This document shows, one piece after another, positions 1 through 12,167 of a DNA stretch of 64,000 nt. Made by a program: the position numbers and the translations under genes. This DNA is from Halocaridina rubra (Eukaryota; Arthropoda; Malacostraca; Decapoda; Atyidae): contig JAXCGZ010019208.1 of assembly GCA_037179515.1 (NCBI GenBank), positions 1 through 64,000 of the forward strand, given 5' to 3'. The notes under the pieces were generated by a model, which ran no database searches, was not told where the DNA came from, and saw nothing but the letters and a program-made list of their open reading frames with translations. Within the stretch, counting starts at the first letter, position 1; each line of letters begins with the position of its first letter.

Positions 1-496
1 GTCCCCTTTTGGAATCCACACTTGAAAAAGCACATAGCTAAGCTTGAAAAAGTTCAAAGACATGCCACGAAACTGGTGCCAGAAATACGCAATCTCAGTT
101 ATGATAAGAGGCTGAGGGAACTAGACTTACCATCATGCGAAGCTAGAAGATTGAGGGGGGATATGGTGACAGTCTTTAACTTCCTTCATGGTTATGATTG
201 AGTGGATAGGGATCGATATTTTGATATGGCTGGCACTAGAACTAGAGGTCATAGTTTGAAGCTTCGTAAGAAAACTTCTTTACAGGATGTAAGGAAATAC
301 TTTTTCAGTGTAAGAGTAGTTGATAATTGGAATTGGCTAAGCGAGGAGGTAGTTAATGCTATCTCAATCCATAGTTTTAAGGACAGGTATGATAAGTATC
401 ACTAAGTATGAAATGGAACCGATCAGGAGATAGGAAGATACGAGCTTTGGGCTCTTTCCCGTAAACACAATTAGGTAATCACAATCAGGTAATCAC
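1..496 (+). mobile_element. CR1-like LINE copy A (3' end, cut by window edge)
   Basis: The copy carries the last part of the reverse-transcriptase ORF, ending in the family's KDRYDKYH terminus at 405, with one in-frame TGA at about 198. The 3' UTR contains a GGCTCTTTCCCGTAA block and ends in two 14-bp units of CACAATTAGGTAAT type. The same protein tail and 3' UTR recur in copies B to I. Plus strand, unlike copies D-H. Confidence 0.9.
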
Positions 497-845
497 TCGG
501 AACTAGAAGATTGAGGGGGGATATGGTGACAGTTTCTTAATATCTCCATGGTTATGACAGAGTGGATAGTGATTGATACTGTGATATGGCTGGCACTCAC
601 TAGAACTAGAGGTCATAGTTTGAAGCTTCGTAAGAAAACTTCTTTGCAGGAAATAAGGAAGTACTTTTTTAGTGTAAGAGTAGTTGATAATTGGAATTGG
701 CTAAGCGAGAAGGTAATTAATGCTAACTCAATGCATAGTCTTAAGGACAAATATAATAAGTATCACTAAGTACAAAATGGAACCGATCCGGGATAGGAAA
801 TTACTAGCTTGGGGCTCTTTCCCGTAAGCACAATTAGGTAATTAT
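497..845 (+). mobile_element. CR1-like LINE copy B (5'-truncated)
   Basis: The copy starts abruptly inside the ORF2 C-terminus (AGAAGATTGAGGG) right after the terminal repeats of copy A. It runs through a degenerate RTRGHSLKLRKKTSLQ segment to the same 3' UTR and terminal repeat. Head-to-tail with A and C. Confidence 0.88.
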
Positions 846-1806
846 AGGGTTCTACAGGGTTCAGTTTTAGGGTCACTTTTTCTCCTTGTATATGTAAATG
901 ACCTACCAGAGCCTTGAAATTCATTACTGAATACGTTTGCAGATGATGCAAAGTTTGTGAAGAAAGTAAGAAACGAGAACAATGGTAGAGAACTTTAGGA
1001 AAACCTAAATAGTCTGCATGAGTGGGCAGAAAAGTGGCTAATGAAATTCAATAATTCAAAATGTAAGGTAATGAGACTGAGTATATGTGCAAGAAGGCCC
1101 AAGCTTAAATATTCAATGGCAGGAGCAGAACTTTAAGAGACAGAATGAAAGAGATCTAGGAATAAACATACTGGCAGATTTGTCTCCAGAAATGCATATA
1201 ATGACATAGTAAGGGCAGTATATGCTTTCTTAGCAAATGTAAGGGTAGCCTTCAGGCACATGGACAAGGAAATATTCAGATATATTTACGTAACCTATGT
1301 GAAGCCAAGGCTTGAATATGCATATGCTGCCCCCATTTGGAATCCACACTTGAAAAAGCAAGCAAGTAAGCTGGAAAAAGCTCAAAGATATGCCACGAAA
1401 CTGGACCAGAATTACGCAATCTCAGTTATAAGTAGAGGCTGATCGAATTAGACTTACCATCAGTCGAAGCTAAAAGAATGAAGGGGATATGGTGATGGCT
1501 TTTAAATTCTTTCATGGTTATTACAGAGTGGATAGGGATCGATATCTTGATATGGCTGGCACTAGAACTAGAGGTCATAGTTTAAAGTTTAGTAAGAAAG
1601 CTTCTTTGCTGGATAAAAGGAAGTTCTTTTTCGGTGAAAGAGTAGTTGATGACTGGAACTGGCTAAGCGAGGAGTTAGCTACTGCTAACTTAATCCATAG
1701 TTTTAAGGACAAGTATGATAGATATCACTAAGTACAAAATGGATCCGACCAGGGAGCAGGGAGTTTCGAACATGAGGCTCTTTCCCGTAAGCACAATTAG
1801 GTAATT
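846..1806 (+). mobile_element. CR1-like LINE copy C (5'-truncated)
   Basis: The copy starts at the reverse-transcriptase motif equivalent to GVPQGSVLGP (degenerate here). It contains a VNDLPE-like and a FADDAK-like remnant and the RNA-binding C-terminal region, then the shared 3' UTR. There are many stops and frameshifts. Open pieces remain at 1260-1442 and 1489-1731. Its end carries one terminal repeat unit. Confidence 0.88.
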
Positions 1807-2114
1807 ACGCAATTTTCCGTTAGAGTATACTAAAGCTGTTTAGTGGTATGCCTTACATTTATTTTAATGTACAGTATGTATTGTTCATTCGTAATACACT
1901 CTTGTTATACAATTGTAAACATTTTATCATGATGCACGTATTTTTCAGAGAAGTATGGTAACCATGTTCTCTGGAATGCTTTAAAATAAATTATTGTACT
2001 TTATTTATAGTCATTATCATTTTACTGAAAGAGATGAATACTTTATTTTTTAATATATGATATAAAGTATTTGGGAGGTTGGGAATAGATTACGAGTATG
2101 TGTAGTTTTACCTT

Positions 2115-2118
<4 letters not shown>
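1807..2118. other. AT-rich spacer, nothing recognised
   Basis: This unannotated AT-rich stretch lies between LINE copy C (plus strand) and the poly-A/TA tract before copy D (minus strand). No ORF or recognisable repeat is visible. Confidence 0.5.

Positions 2119-2204
<86 letters not shown>
2119..2204. repeat. Poly-A followed by (TA)n
   Basis: A run of about 28 A is followed by about 29 TA units. It may be an expanded 3' tail of a retroposon, but no body was identified beside it. Confidence 0.9.
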
Positions 2205-2209
<5 letters not shown>

Positions 2210-2261
2210 GCTTGAACTAATAATCCAATTGCGAGATGACTCCTCCTCATTCTTGTATATT

Positions 2262-4001
2262 CGAGTGATGATAAGTCTAATTCAATCAGCCTCTCCTTCT
2301 AACTGAGATTGCGTATTTCTGGTACTAGTTTCGTGGCATGTCACTGAACTTTTTACAGCTAAATTAAGTGCTTTTTTGGCCTCACATAGGTTACACAAAT
2401 ATTCCTAAACATTTCCCTGCCCAAGTGCCTGCAGGCTACTCGTATATATGCTGCCCTTGCTATGCCATTTATAGGCATTTCTGGAGACATATCTGCCAGA
2501 ATCTTTAATCCTAGGTCTCTTTCATTCTCTGTCTCTTGAAGTTCTGAGACTGATATTGAGTATTCAAGATTGTGCCTTCTCGCAATTGTACTCAGTTTCA
2601 TTACCTTACAATTAGAATGATTGAATTTCATTAGCCACGTCTCTGACAACTCATGTAGACTATTTAGGTCTTCATGAAGTTCTCTATTATTGTTCTCATC
2701 TCTTACTGTCTTCACAATCTTTGCATCATCTGCAAACATATTCATAAATGAATGCACAGTTTCTGTTAGGTCATTTACATACAAAAGGAACAAGAGTAGC
2801 TCTAAAACTGAACCCTGTAGTTCCCTTCCTTCTAAATAAGTTTTTTTTATTCATAACATGACATTCCACCTATTCTCGCCATTACTTGCAGCTTCTTAAT
2901 AAGTCTCCCAAGTGAAACCGCATCAGATGCTTTCTGGAAGTCTTATCATCAAGGCTTATAACCATTGCCTCTAAATCCTTGATTTTCTGTTTTAATCTCC
3001 TAATAGCTACCCCTCCTCCCGACCCATGGATGGGAGAGGTTTGGGACAGAGATGGTCTCATTTTTATGTATTCCCTTTCACAGAATATAGAAAGTAGAAG
3101 AGAAAGAAAAAAAAAAAGAGAGAAAAACTATTATTTAAGCTTCACACAGAATTTTTATATCTTCATATAATATAATACTTTTTTTTTTTATTTCCATTTC
3201 AATACAATGGGTATTCGTCAGCCAGGGTAAGCCCCAATCCCCCACTGTGGTGTCCACCCACAGCAGTTCCTGCCAGTAAACAGCTTAAACTCTCGGTCTT
3301 GGACGGGAACCGATCTTTCGACCTCATGAATGCGAAGCCAGCGCGTTACCACTGTATAAGGGCTATTTAGTGACTCAATTTATCTCTTTTCTGGTAACAC
3401 ACCTCCTAACTTAAAAAATTTACTTTGGTAATTGAGGAAAAAAAGAAAAAATAATGCAAACAAAAAAAAATGTACTTGAAGGAAAATTCGACTTTGTATC
3501 TGAGGAGACACCCACCTGTTTCTGCTATATGTTCTTCTTATAACTGAAAAACTCATTTGGTAACCAAGATATGTTATCACAGGATCAGACTTTACATTTA
3601 ACTCAATATATATACAAAATAAAAAATAATAAAAGAGAAAGCTAAAAGAAAAGAAAAAAATAAGAAAATAAGACAGCTGTGCTACTTGGCAACTTTACTC
3701 AGTACTGTTGACATGTGTATTTTTGGAATTTATTTGATTATTCAATTATTTTGTGTATCAAACTAATTATCAAATTAATATAAATGGGAAAGATACTGGT
3801 TTTAACAATATATGGAACCACAGGATCAGGTAAACGGCATAAGAGCTCTCCCCAATTTCCACAAAAGATTAGGTAATGTGATGTGATGGCTTCACCTCTG
3901 GCAACTCTTCTAAATTCCCTTCAAAGCAGAACAGGACAGCTTCTTCTCTTTCCTCTAACGAAAATGTTCTCAATTTTTTCCTTTAATATGTATGTATGTA
4001 T
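2262..4001 (-). mobile_element. CR1-like LINE copy D with large internal deletion
   Basis: On the minus strand the order is 5' UTR (3080-4000), the start of ORF1 (2944-3075, beginning MRPSLSQTSP), then a jump into the middle of the reverse transcriptase at about 2943. A YVNDL and a FADDAK motif follow in the 144-residue piece at 2359-2793. Compared with copy G, most of ORF1, the endonuclease and the first half of RT are missing. The 3' end is also lost near 2262. A SINE is inserted in the 5' UTR. Confidence 0.88.
3179..3356 (-). mobile_element. tRNA-derived SINE inserted in LINE copy D 5' UTR
   Basis: Read on the minus strand it begins AGTGGTAACGCGC (A-box-like) and carries GGTCGAAAGATCGGTTC (B-box-like). 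A tRNA-unrelated body follows, then AAATAAAAAAAAAA at 3179-3192. The homologous 5' UTRs of copies E and G read straight through this point (CATATAAGTGCTATTT), so the insertion borders are clear. A short TATAA-like duplication flanks it. The tRNA head lacks its first bases. Confidence 0.8.
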
Positions 4002-4092
4002 GTGATTACCTAATTGTGATTACCTAATTGTGTTTACGGGAAAGAGCCCAAAGCTCATATCTTCCCGTCTCCTCATCAGTTCCATTTTATAC

Positions 4093-6914
4093 TTAGTGAT
4101 ACTTATCATACCTGTCCTTAAAACTATGGATTGAGATAGCATTAACTACCTCCTCGCTTAGCCAATTCCAATTATCAACTACTCTTACACTGAAAAAGTA
4201 TTTCCTTACATCCTGCAAAGAAGTTTTCTTACGAAGCTTCAAACTATGACCTCTAGTTCTAGAGCCAGCCATATCAAAATATCGATCCCTATCCACTCTA
4301 TCATAACCATGAAGGAATTTAAAGACTGTCACCATATCCCCCCTCAATTTTCTAGCTTCGAATGATGGTAAGTCTAATTCCCTCAGCCTCTTATCATAAC
4401 TGAGATTGCATATTTCTGGCACCAGTTTCGTGGCATGTCTTTGAACTTTTTCAAGCTTAGCTGTGTGTTTTTTCAAGTGTGGATTCCAAAAGGGGGCTGC
4501 ATATTCGAGTTTGGCCTCACATAAGTTGCATAAATATTTCTGAACATATCCTTGTCCATGTGCCTGAAGGCTACCCTTACATTTGATAAGAATGCATATG
4601 CTGCCCTTACTATGCCATTTATATGTATTTCTGGAGACAAATCTGCCAGTATGTTTACTCCTAGATCTCTCTCATTTTCTGTCTCTTGAAGTTGTACTCC
4701 AGCCACCGAGTAGTCAAGCTTGGGCCTTCTTGCACTTGTACCCATTCTCATTACCTTACATTTTGAAGTATTGAATTTCATTAGCCACTTTTCTGACCAC
4801 TCATGCAGATTATTTACATCCTCCTGAAGTTCTTTACCATTGTTCTCGTTTTTTACTTTCTTCACAGTCTTTGCATCATCTGCAAACATATCCATGAATG
4901 AATTTACAGACTCTGGTAGGTCATTTACATATACAAGGAACAAAAGTGGCCCTAAAACTGAACCCTGTGGAACTCCACTACTAACTCTTCTCCATTCAGA
5001 CACTGAGTGTCTTACTCTAACCCTCTGTTCCCTTCCTTCTAAGTAAGTTTTTATCCATTCCAAAGCATTTCCACCAATTCTAGCCATTGCTTGCAGCTTC
5101 CTAATAAGTCTCCCATGTGGAACAGTGTCAATCGCTTTCTGGAAGTCTAGGAATATGCAATCTGCCCAGCCTTCTCTTTCCTGTAAGATTCGGCTTATCT
5201 CATCATAAAATTCTAATAAGTTTGTTACTGTTGATCTACCTTCTCTGAAGCCATGTTGCCTCACTGACAAAAAGTTGAAGGATTCCAAGTGAAGAGAGAT
5301 ATGTTTCCTTAGTACTTTCTCCATAACTTTGCAAACTATGCTGGTCAAGGAAACTGGTCTATAGTTCAGAGCCGTATCCCTCCTTCCCTTTTTGAAGATT
5401 GGAATCACATTTGCTTGTTTCCAGCATCTTGGAATCTCCCCCGACTCCAGTGACTTTTTAAATATGATACCCATTGCCACTGATATTGAGTTTGCGCATA
5501 TTTTAAGCAAATGAGGGGATATGTCATCAGGACCTGTAGCTTTATGAACATCTAAATCCATCAGCACTTTGCATACCTCTGTGGCTGTAAGGTTGATGTT
5601 CTCTAATACCTGCCCTTGAGCTTCTATCTCTGCAATCTGAGGGAGTGGGGTATTTTCTACTGTAAATACTGACTGAAACTCCTTGTTCAATTCTTTGCAG
5701 ATCTCTTCATCCGTCTCATTGATGCTTCCAGCCGCTCTCTTTAGCCTTAAAACCTGTTCTTTTACCTTCAGTTTCCCTCTGATAAAGCTGTGGAAAAGCT
5801 TGGGATTTTCTTTAGCCTTCCTGGTGATGTCCCTCTCATAGTCTCTCTCTGCCTCTCTCCTTTTACTTAGGTAGTCATTTCTTGCTCTTTTGTAGGTTTG
5901 CCAGGCATTTATGCTTTTTCTCCTCCTATACCTTTTCCAGCATTTGTCTCTCCACACCTTAGCTCTTTTACACCCATTATCGAACCATTTCTCTCTGGTA
6001 TGAATTACACCTACTTTGGTGACAGGCATGCAGCAATCTACTATCTTCCCATATTTCTCACAAAAGATGTCATACATTTCTTGTACAGATTTGTTGTAAA
6101 ATAAGGTTCTCCAGTCAATAACTGCAAAAAGCTCATTCATTTTGATGTAATCTCCTTTCGGATAGTTCCTCCTCATGTCCTCAGTGCCTCTACTCTCAGG
6201 CAGAATATCTTCAATGATATATTCCATCAACAACACACAGTGGTCACTCTTTCCAATTGGTGGTTCATACTCAATTTTTTCAATATCCAACACGTTATCT
6301 GTGAATACTAGATCAAGTAGTGATGGCTCATCCCCACCCCTGGCCCTCGTTAGTTCCATTACATGTTGGTGTAGGAAATTTCCTTGTACGCAATCTAGGA
6401 ATCTTGCCCCGAATGAGTCCTCATCACTGTGTGGATCAAGATTTATCCAATCTATCTCTTTATGATTAAAATCTCCCATAATCAAAATCCTACATTTTTT
6501 CTCCCATGCCATGGTAACAACTGAGTTTATGACTTCAATAGTACCTATATGACTTTCCTCATAAACTTCTAGCCTATACTGGTTCCTTGGTGGGTTATAT
6601 ACAACAGTTATTATAATGCTCTCTGACCCAGCATTTATGCGAGCAACAAGAAATTCCTTGAGCTCGCTTTCTATAGCCAAGTTTATTTCTTCAACTTGAA
6701 TCCTTTCACTTATGAGCAGTGCTATCCCTCCACCAGTTCTCTCAGATATTTCAACCCTTAATATTCTGAAGCCCTTAGGAAAAACTGTGACACTGTTTAT
6801 GTTCTCACTCAACTTAGTCTCCGTAATTGCTACTATATCTGCCTTACTGTTGTGAATCCAAGCTTTTAATTCTACTGCCTTACCAGCTAATCCATCAGTA
6901 TTTGTGTATAACAA
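4093..6914 (-). pseudogene. LINE copy E ORF2: AP endonuclease-reverse transcriptase, one frameshift
   Basis: The first 813 codons are open. The endonuclease occupies about residues 1-235, with TETKL, GDFNHKEIDW (catalytic Asp/Asn near 148-150) and GKSDH (Ser-Asp-His near 223-225). The RT has RPVSLTSIVCKVMEK, FLDFQKA, SGVPQGSVLGP (about 646) and FADDAK (about 678). The frame is lost near 4513, where a T-run is one base shorter than in copy G, and the last 127 codons (4093-4476) continue in another frame. FQKAIDTV replaces FQKAFDTV at the RT A-motif. The first codon in the open frame is a non-ATG (TTG); the true start may lie upstream or depend on reinitiation after ORF1. Confidence 0.9.
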
Positions 6915-6916
6915 TC

Positions 6917-7768
6917 TTAATGAGGCCCCATCCCCTGATCTTCTGTCATTTTCTTCTTTATCTCACCTTTGTCTGAAAGAACTTTGAAATGAACATTTTT
7001 CTTCTCCTCTTCATTTTTTTCCTCATTTAACCTTCTTGCCTCTTGCAACAAGTTTTTTATCTTTTCCATCTCTTCCTGTGTTCTGTATCGTCTAATGAAC
7101 ACTTCTTTGAATTCTTGAAGGTCTTTTAGACTTTTTTTTCTCAACAATATTTCCCTACATGTTTCCCCACTCTCAAAGGTTACTTTTGTTGGTCTCAGCT
7201 TTCCTTCCCTCGAATATTTACCTTGTTAGTGTATGTTTACAATATTCTCAGGACCACAAACTACTCCAAGCTTTCTTATCAAGTCTACAACCCTAGCTTT
7301 ATTTTCTTCAAGTCTCCCCTGCTATGTTGGCTCCTGGGATTCGCTTATGCTGGAGATTACCACTGTCTTCTCATTATTAAGTGCCTGTTTGATGAGTGGA
7401 TATGCCCTTTCCATCACAACGTCTTTCATTTTTTTTATTACTGTCTCTTTATAGTCAACTGTTTGTATGTTTTCCAGTGCAACCACCTTTACAGCCTCTT
7501 TGACTGCCACATTCCCCTTTAGTGCATCAGCAAAGGAAGTTTTCATGGCATCATTTTCCATATTCAGCTCCTGGAACTCTTTTCTAAACTGTTCAATGTT
7601 TTCCTTAATCTGGACATTCCAAGCAGCAATCTCGTCTCTCTCAGAAGAGAGCAATGAACTAACATCTAATTCCTTAAAGTTGTCATTCAGCTGTTTGTTT
7701 TTATCTTCTTGTTTAGAAATTCTAGTTTCTATTTCACTCTTTTCCCCTTCCAGCTTCTTTATTCTTTT
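6917..7768 (-). pseudogene. LINE copy E ORF1, C-terminal portion (broken)
   Basis: The pieces at 6917-7147 and 7322-7654 match the ORF1 of copy G, including a charged coiled-coil-like stretch and the GMGPH terminus just before ORF2. Frameshifts break it near 7150-7320. The upstream boundary is the Copia insertion, and the N-terminus lies at 13177-13404. Confidence 0.82.
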
Positions 7769-8405
7769 TGTTAATGTGTAGTGGCATAGTGTATTTTCTT
7801 TCTTTATTTGGAGCGTTGTAGTGGTATGATATATGTCTTCTTTATTTATATATTTATTTATTAATTGATATATATATTTTTAATTTATTTATTAATATTT
7901 TTGTTGTTGTTCTAAACTGATCCCTTAATTTTGCTTCTTTTTGTCATAACAAACTGTACGTTGTTTTGGTTTTCTGTTTTATGGCAACACTGACTCTTTA
8001 TTGCCGCCTTTTTCATCTAGTGTGATATTTTTGGTCTGTTCATTTTCGATACATAAAAATTGCTTCATAATTATGACTTTGGCCTATTTTGTTACCTTAA
8101 ATGATATTGTGGTAATCTTGATATCTTGTCAGACTGAACTATAAAGGTATGACCACTATGAGCCATGATGGTGTACAAAGAGCAATTTTGGGGATATAAT
8201 TGAAAGTCACGGTCACCTATTATTTGTTTACTATATGAATGAAGCGTCATACAACGTTATGACATGGACAAAACAATGCCAGCTTGGAAAATATGTACTG
8301 GGCATATATATGAAAAATATATCAATTATATTATTGTGAAAAATATTAATCTAATTAGTAAACCATTAAGAAAAATATATTTGTCGATTAAGTTTACCCT
8401 CAACA
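7769..8405 (-). repeat. 3' LTR of the Copia element
   Basis: On the minus strand it begins TGTTGAGGG and ends TTAACA. Its first 262 bp (8144-8405) are nearly identical to 12910-13171. It is immediately preceded by a purine-rich tract, which fixes this border. Confidence 0.88.
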
Positions 8406-8415
8406 CCCCCACTTA
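8406..8415 (-). promoter_or_regulatory. Polypurine tract of the Copia element
   Basis: Minus-strand AAGTGGGGG lies directly against the TGTTGAGGG start of the 3' LTR, the expected place for plus-strand DNA priming. Confidence 0.82.
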
Positions 8416-8812
8416 AACTTAAGGTGGCAAATATTCAGCAAAAAAAAAAAGGTACATGTATAGGGTAAATACTTAGCAAACAATGTATATATAAGTATAC
8501 AGGAATCAATGACATATTATGATATATAAGTAGAGCAGCAAATATCAAGTAAATTATTATAATGTAAGTATTAGACATGGCATGGAGCAGGTAAAATGGT
8601 AGAAATTTATAAAAGAACATAGCTAGGTAAAGAAGCAAATTCCTAGAAAACATCATATTCTTAGTAATCAAGAATAAGGCATTCAACATTATATGCATAT
8701 GAATAATAATTGGAATGAATGCAATATGTATATATACAACACAGAGAAAAATAGAAATGGTATTTGCAAATTATATATAGAAAAAAAGATTATATATACA
8801 ATGGTACACACA

Positions 8813-11800
8813 TTATGTGGTGTATATGCTGCCCCTCAAGGAAGCAAATTTATTAAATTTATCCTTTGTTGCTGGCTTTGTGAAAATATCTGCGATATTA
8901 TCACTTGAAGGTACATAAACTAATTTAACTGCACCGTTCTGAATTTCAGATCTTTTGTAATGGTATCTAATGTCTATATGCTTTGTGCGCTGATGGTGTA
9001 CAGGATTTTTAGCCAGACATATTGCACTTTCATTGTCTACATGAAGTGTTTCAGTGGTTTTATTACCAGCATTCATATCCACCAAAAGCTGACTTAAAAA
9101 CTTAGCTTCCTGGATGGCAGACGTTAGAGCAACGTACTCTGCCTCGCAGGTTGATAAGGCTACAATCTGCTGTTTTCGACTTTTCCAAGAAATCAAAGGA
9201 CCATCATCACATAACATAAAGCCATATCCAGAGATACTGCGTCTATCAGATGACGCACCCCAGTCGGAATCACAAAACCCTTGAAGCTTAAGCAAATCAC
9301 AAGTTTGCTTTTTGAAAGTTAAACCAACATTTATAGTACCTTTAAGATACCTTAGAACATGCCTAGCCATATTTAAGTGAGCTTTTGTTGGATTATTCAT
9401 ATTTTGAGACAATATAGTTACAATGTAACAAAGATCAGGACGGGTACAGGTCATAAGATATATAAGACTGCCAACCATCTCTCTATACAGTCTTGAATCG
9501 GGTAATTTCTCAGAATGGTTATCTATGACTTTACTTACACTCAACTCACAAGGAGTGGCTTTTGGTTTGCAATCTGTCATATTGAACCTAGTCAACAGTT
9601 TCTCAATGTACCTTGACTGTACCATCACAAACTTCTCAGAATCATGTTTGAATTCAATACCTAAAAACCATGAAATATTACCAAAGTCTTTCATCTTAAA
9701 AGTATGGCAAAGAGAACTTTTGGTATCATTGAGCAAAGTTTCATTACTAGCAGCAATGATTATGTCATCAACCCAGATAATTATGATAATCTTTGAATTA
9801 CCTACTTTCTTGGAGTAAGCACAAGAATCAGCAAGGGACATATCAAAATCTTGTTCTACAAGGAAATTGTGCAACAATTCATTCCAGTTACGTCCACTCT
9901 GTTTAAGACCGTAAGTGGATTTTTTCAATTTTAAGAACAATTTGTTACCCTTTTCATCAAACTTTACAAAACCTTCGGGTTGGTCAATGTAAATTTCACA
10001 GTCAATAGGAGCATTAAGATAAGCACTACTTACATCCATTTGATTAACAATTAAATTGTCTTGCATTGCCAGTTGTAATAACATACGAATTGAAGTGATT
10101 CTGGCAGTAGGTGAAAAGGTTTCGTGATAATCTAAATCACGCACTTGGGAATAACCTTTCGCTATGTAGCGAGCCTTATATTTTTCAACATTATTAGGAC
10201 ATGATTTCACAGTATACACCCATCTACCCCCCACTGCACATCTGCCTTCAGGCAGTTGGGTTAACTCGTAAGTGTCATTTTCATTTAAAGAATTAATTTC
10301 TTCTTGCATAGCGTTAACCCATTTAGAAGAATCTGGGGAGGATATTGCAACATGATATATTCTGGGTATATCTACCATCCTGTAACACAAATCAACAGAA
10401 TATTTAGCAGCACTTGAATCATTTACTGTGAAAGAATCATCAACGTCAGTGACGTATTCTCCCAAATACGTAGGAACAGTACGTTCCCTAGTAGGATATC
10501 GTTGTCTTGCCTTCACATCCTCGTTGATTTTGTCGTTACCTCTTCTGCCGCCACTCACGAGATTAACTTCATCTTGACCTTTTCCACTACCCACGGGATC
10601 ATCGTCATCTTCCGTCGAGGTTGGATCATCGGAGTTCGATGTCGGTGGCATCGGTAAGGTTTCCGAGGAAATGGGTTCTTCGTCGGTTACGTGGCGATTT
10701 TCAACCACTGGATTTTCTACTTCATGTTGAAATTTATCGGTGAATTTGACATAACGCACCCTTCTGACATTATTTTTATTTGGAATACACCAAATAGGCT
10801 GGACTTTGTCCATCATATCCCAAAAATATTCCTCTTTCACTACGAGGGTCCAATTTCTTTTTCTCTTGCACATAGGAATAACACACAGTTCCGAAAATAT
10901 GCATATCTTTCAGATTAGGTTTTCTGTCAGTGAATAACTCATAGGGTGTCTTTCCAGTTCTTGGGTTATAGCAACGGTTCCGGATATAAGCCGAAGCTCT
11001 AACAGCGTAAGTCCATAGACTTTTGGGCAAATTTGCATTTAAGAGTATACACCTAGCCATGCCGTAAAGAGACCGCCAAGATCTCTCGACCGTCCCATTT
11101 TGATGTGGGGAATACGGAGCTGTGAACTCATGTTTGATAGAGTTTTTCATAAGTAAGGATTTAAAACTCTTTGCTGTGAACTCCGTCCCATTGTCTGTCC
11201 GTATGCATTTTACTTTCCCATATGGGGAACTATCAGCCAAGAACCTCTCAGTTGCAGCTACCGTGTCAGATTTACTTTTAAGAAAGTATACCATTATTAT
11301 ACCAGTGTAGTCGTCGACGAATGAAATGGTATATTTAAAACCTTCTCTTGCAGCTGGTTCAATAGGCCCTGCTAAGTCGCAATATACGGACTCGAGCCTA
11401 CTAGTAGCACGCTTGTCGGCTTCCCTGTTTCTATACTGGGACATTTTTTCGATAGCACACACTTCACAATCAGATTTTTCTTTAGGAGAAATTTTCATAC
11501 CATCTACAACATTTTCTAGCTTCAATAAATCTCTAAAGTTGCAATGGCCCATTATTTTGTGCCACTCAAATAGGGAGTGAGAAACATTTTCACTTACTTT
11601 TACATTATTGAGAAAATACAATTTTCCCTCTTTTCTTAGAGGAAATACAGTGCCATCTGGAGCCCTTAGCTCAGCACATTTGGGATAAAAGTTGACAGAA
11701 TCACTTTTTTCATTGGCCGCATACACAGAAAACATATTTTGTTTATAGGAAGGAACATATAAGGCATTTTCTAGCAAAACTTTACATGGATTACCATTGA

Positions 11801-12164
11801 CATCATACAACAACACATTTGCGGATCCACGACCACGCGCAACGCCATTTGTTCGACTTTCGTCAGCCAACTCAATACAATGATTAGAAGGATTAAAATC
11901 ACTGTCAAATTTCACAAACTTTGAACCATCTTTTATTATATGAGATGTAGCACCACAGTCAACCATTAAATTATTATCAATATTATGTCTAACAGCATTA
12001 TTACAATTATCATGTTCAAAAATATCTTCACTCGCACTGGCTTTAAAAAGGAACGAATGAGGTCGTTCGGTATCTGTAACATTATCTTCAGCACTCATGG
12101 ATTTTGTTGAATTAGGGGGATTTTTCCTACATTCACTAGAGTTATGAGTTCGAGATCTGCATTT
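8813..12164 (-). pseudogene. Copia pol: protease, integrase, RT, RNase H (frameshifted)
   Basis: On the minus strand, VDCGATSHI near 11960 is the aspartic protease site (DCGA rather than the usual DSGA). HKIMGHCNF...CEVC near 11500-11560 is the integrase zinc finger. YCDLAGP, RTDNGTEF and HQNGTVERSW are integrase core motifs with D, D and E. The RT has YGLKQSGRNW and a WVDDI catalytic motif near 9770, where YVDD is usual. RNase H has CDSDWGASSDRRS and STCEAEYVAL near 9120-9270. The frame changes near 10780 at an A/T run, where one extra base is present. The terminal stop is at 8813-8815. Confidence 0.9.
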
Positions 12165-12167
12165 ATG

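Larger units (their letters stand above)
4002..7768 (-). mobile_element. CR1-like LINE copy E, 3' part (continues at 13177)
   Basis: A near-full-length copy is split by the Copia element at 7769-13171. This part holds the 3' terminal repeats (GTGATTACCTAATT units at 4002-4030), 3' UTR, ORF2 and the C-terminal two thirds of ORF1. The 5' part resumes at 13177. Of all copies it has the longest uninterrupted endonuclease-RT frame. Confidence 0.92.

Noticed and set aside
7223..7781. Plus-strand ORFs opposite LINE ORF1
   Set aside because: They are antisense shadows of the LINE ORF1 coding strand.
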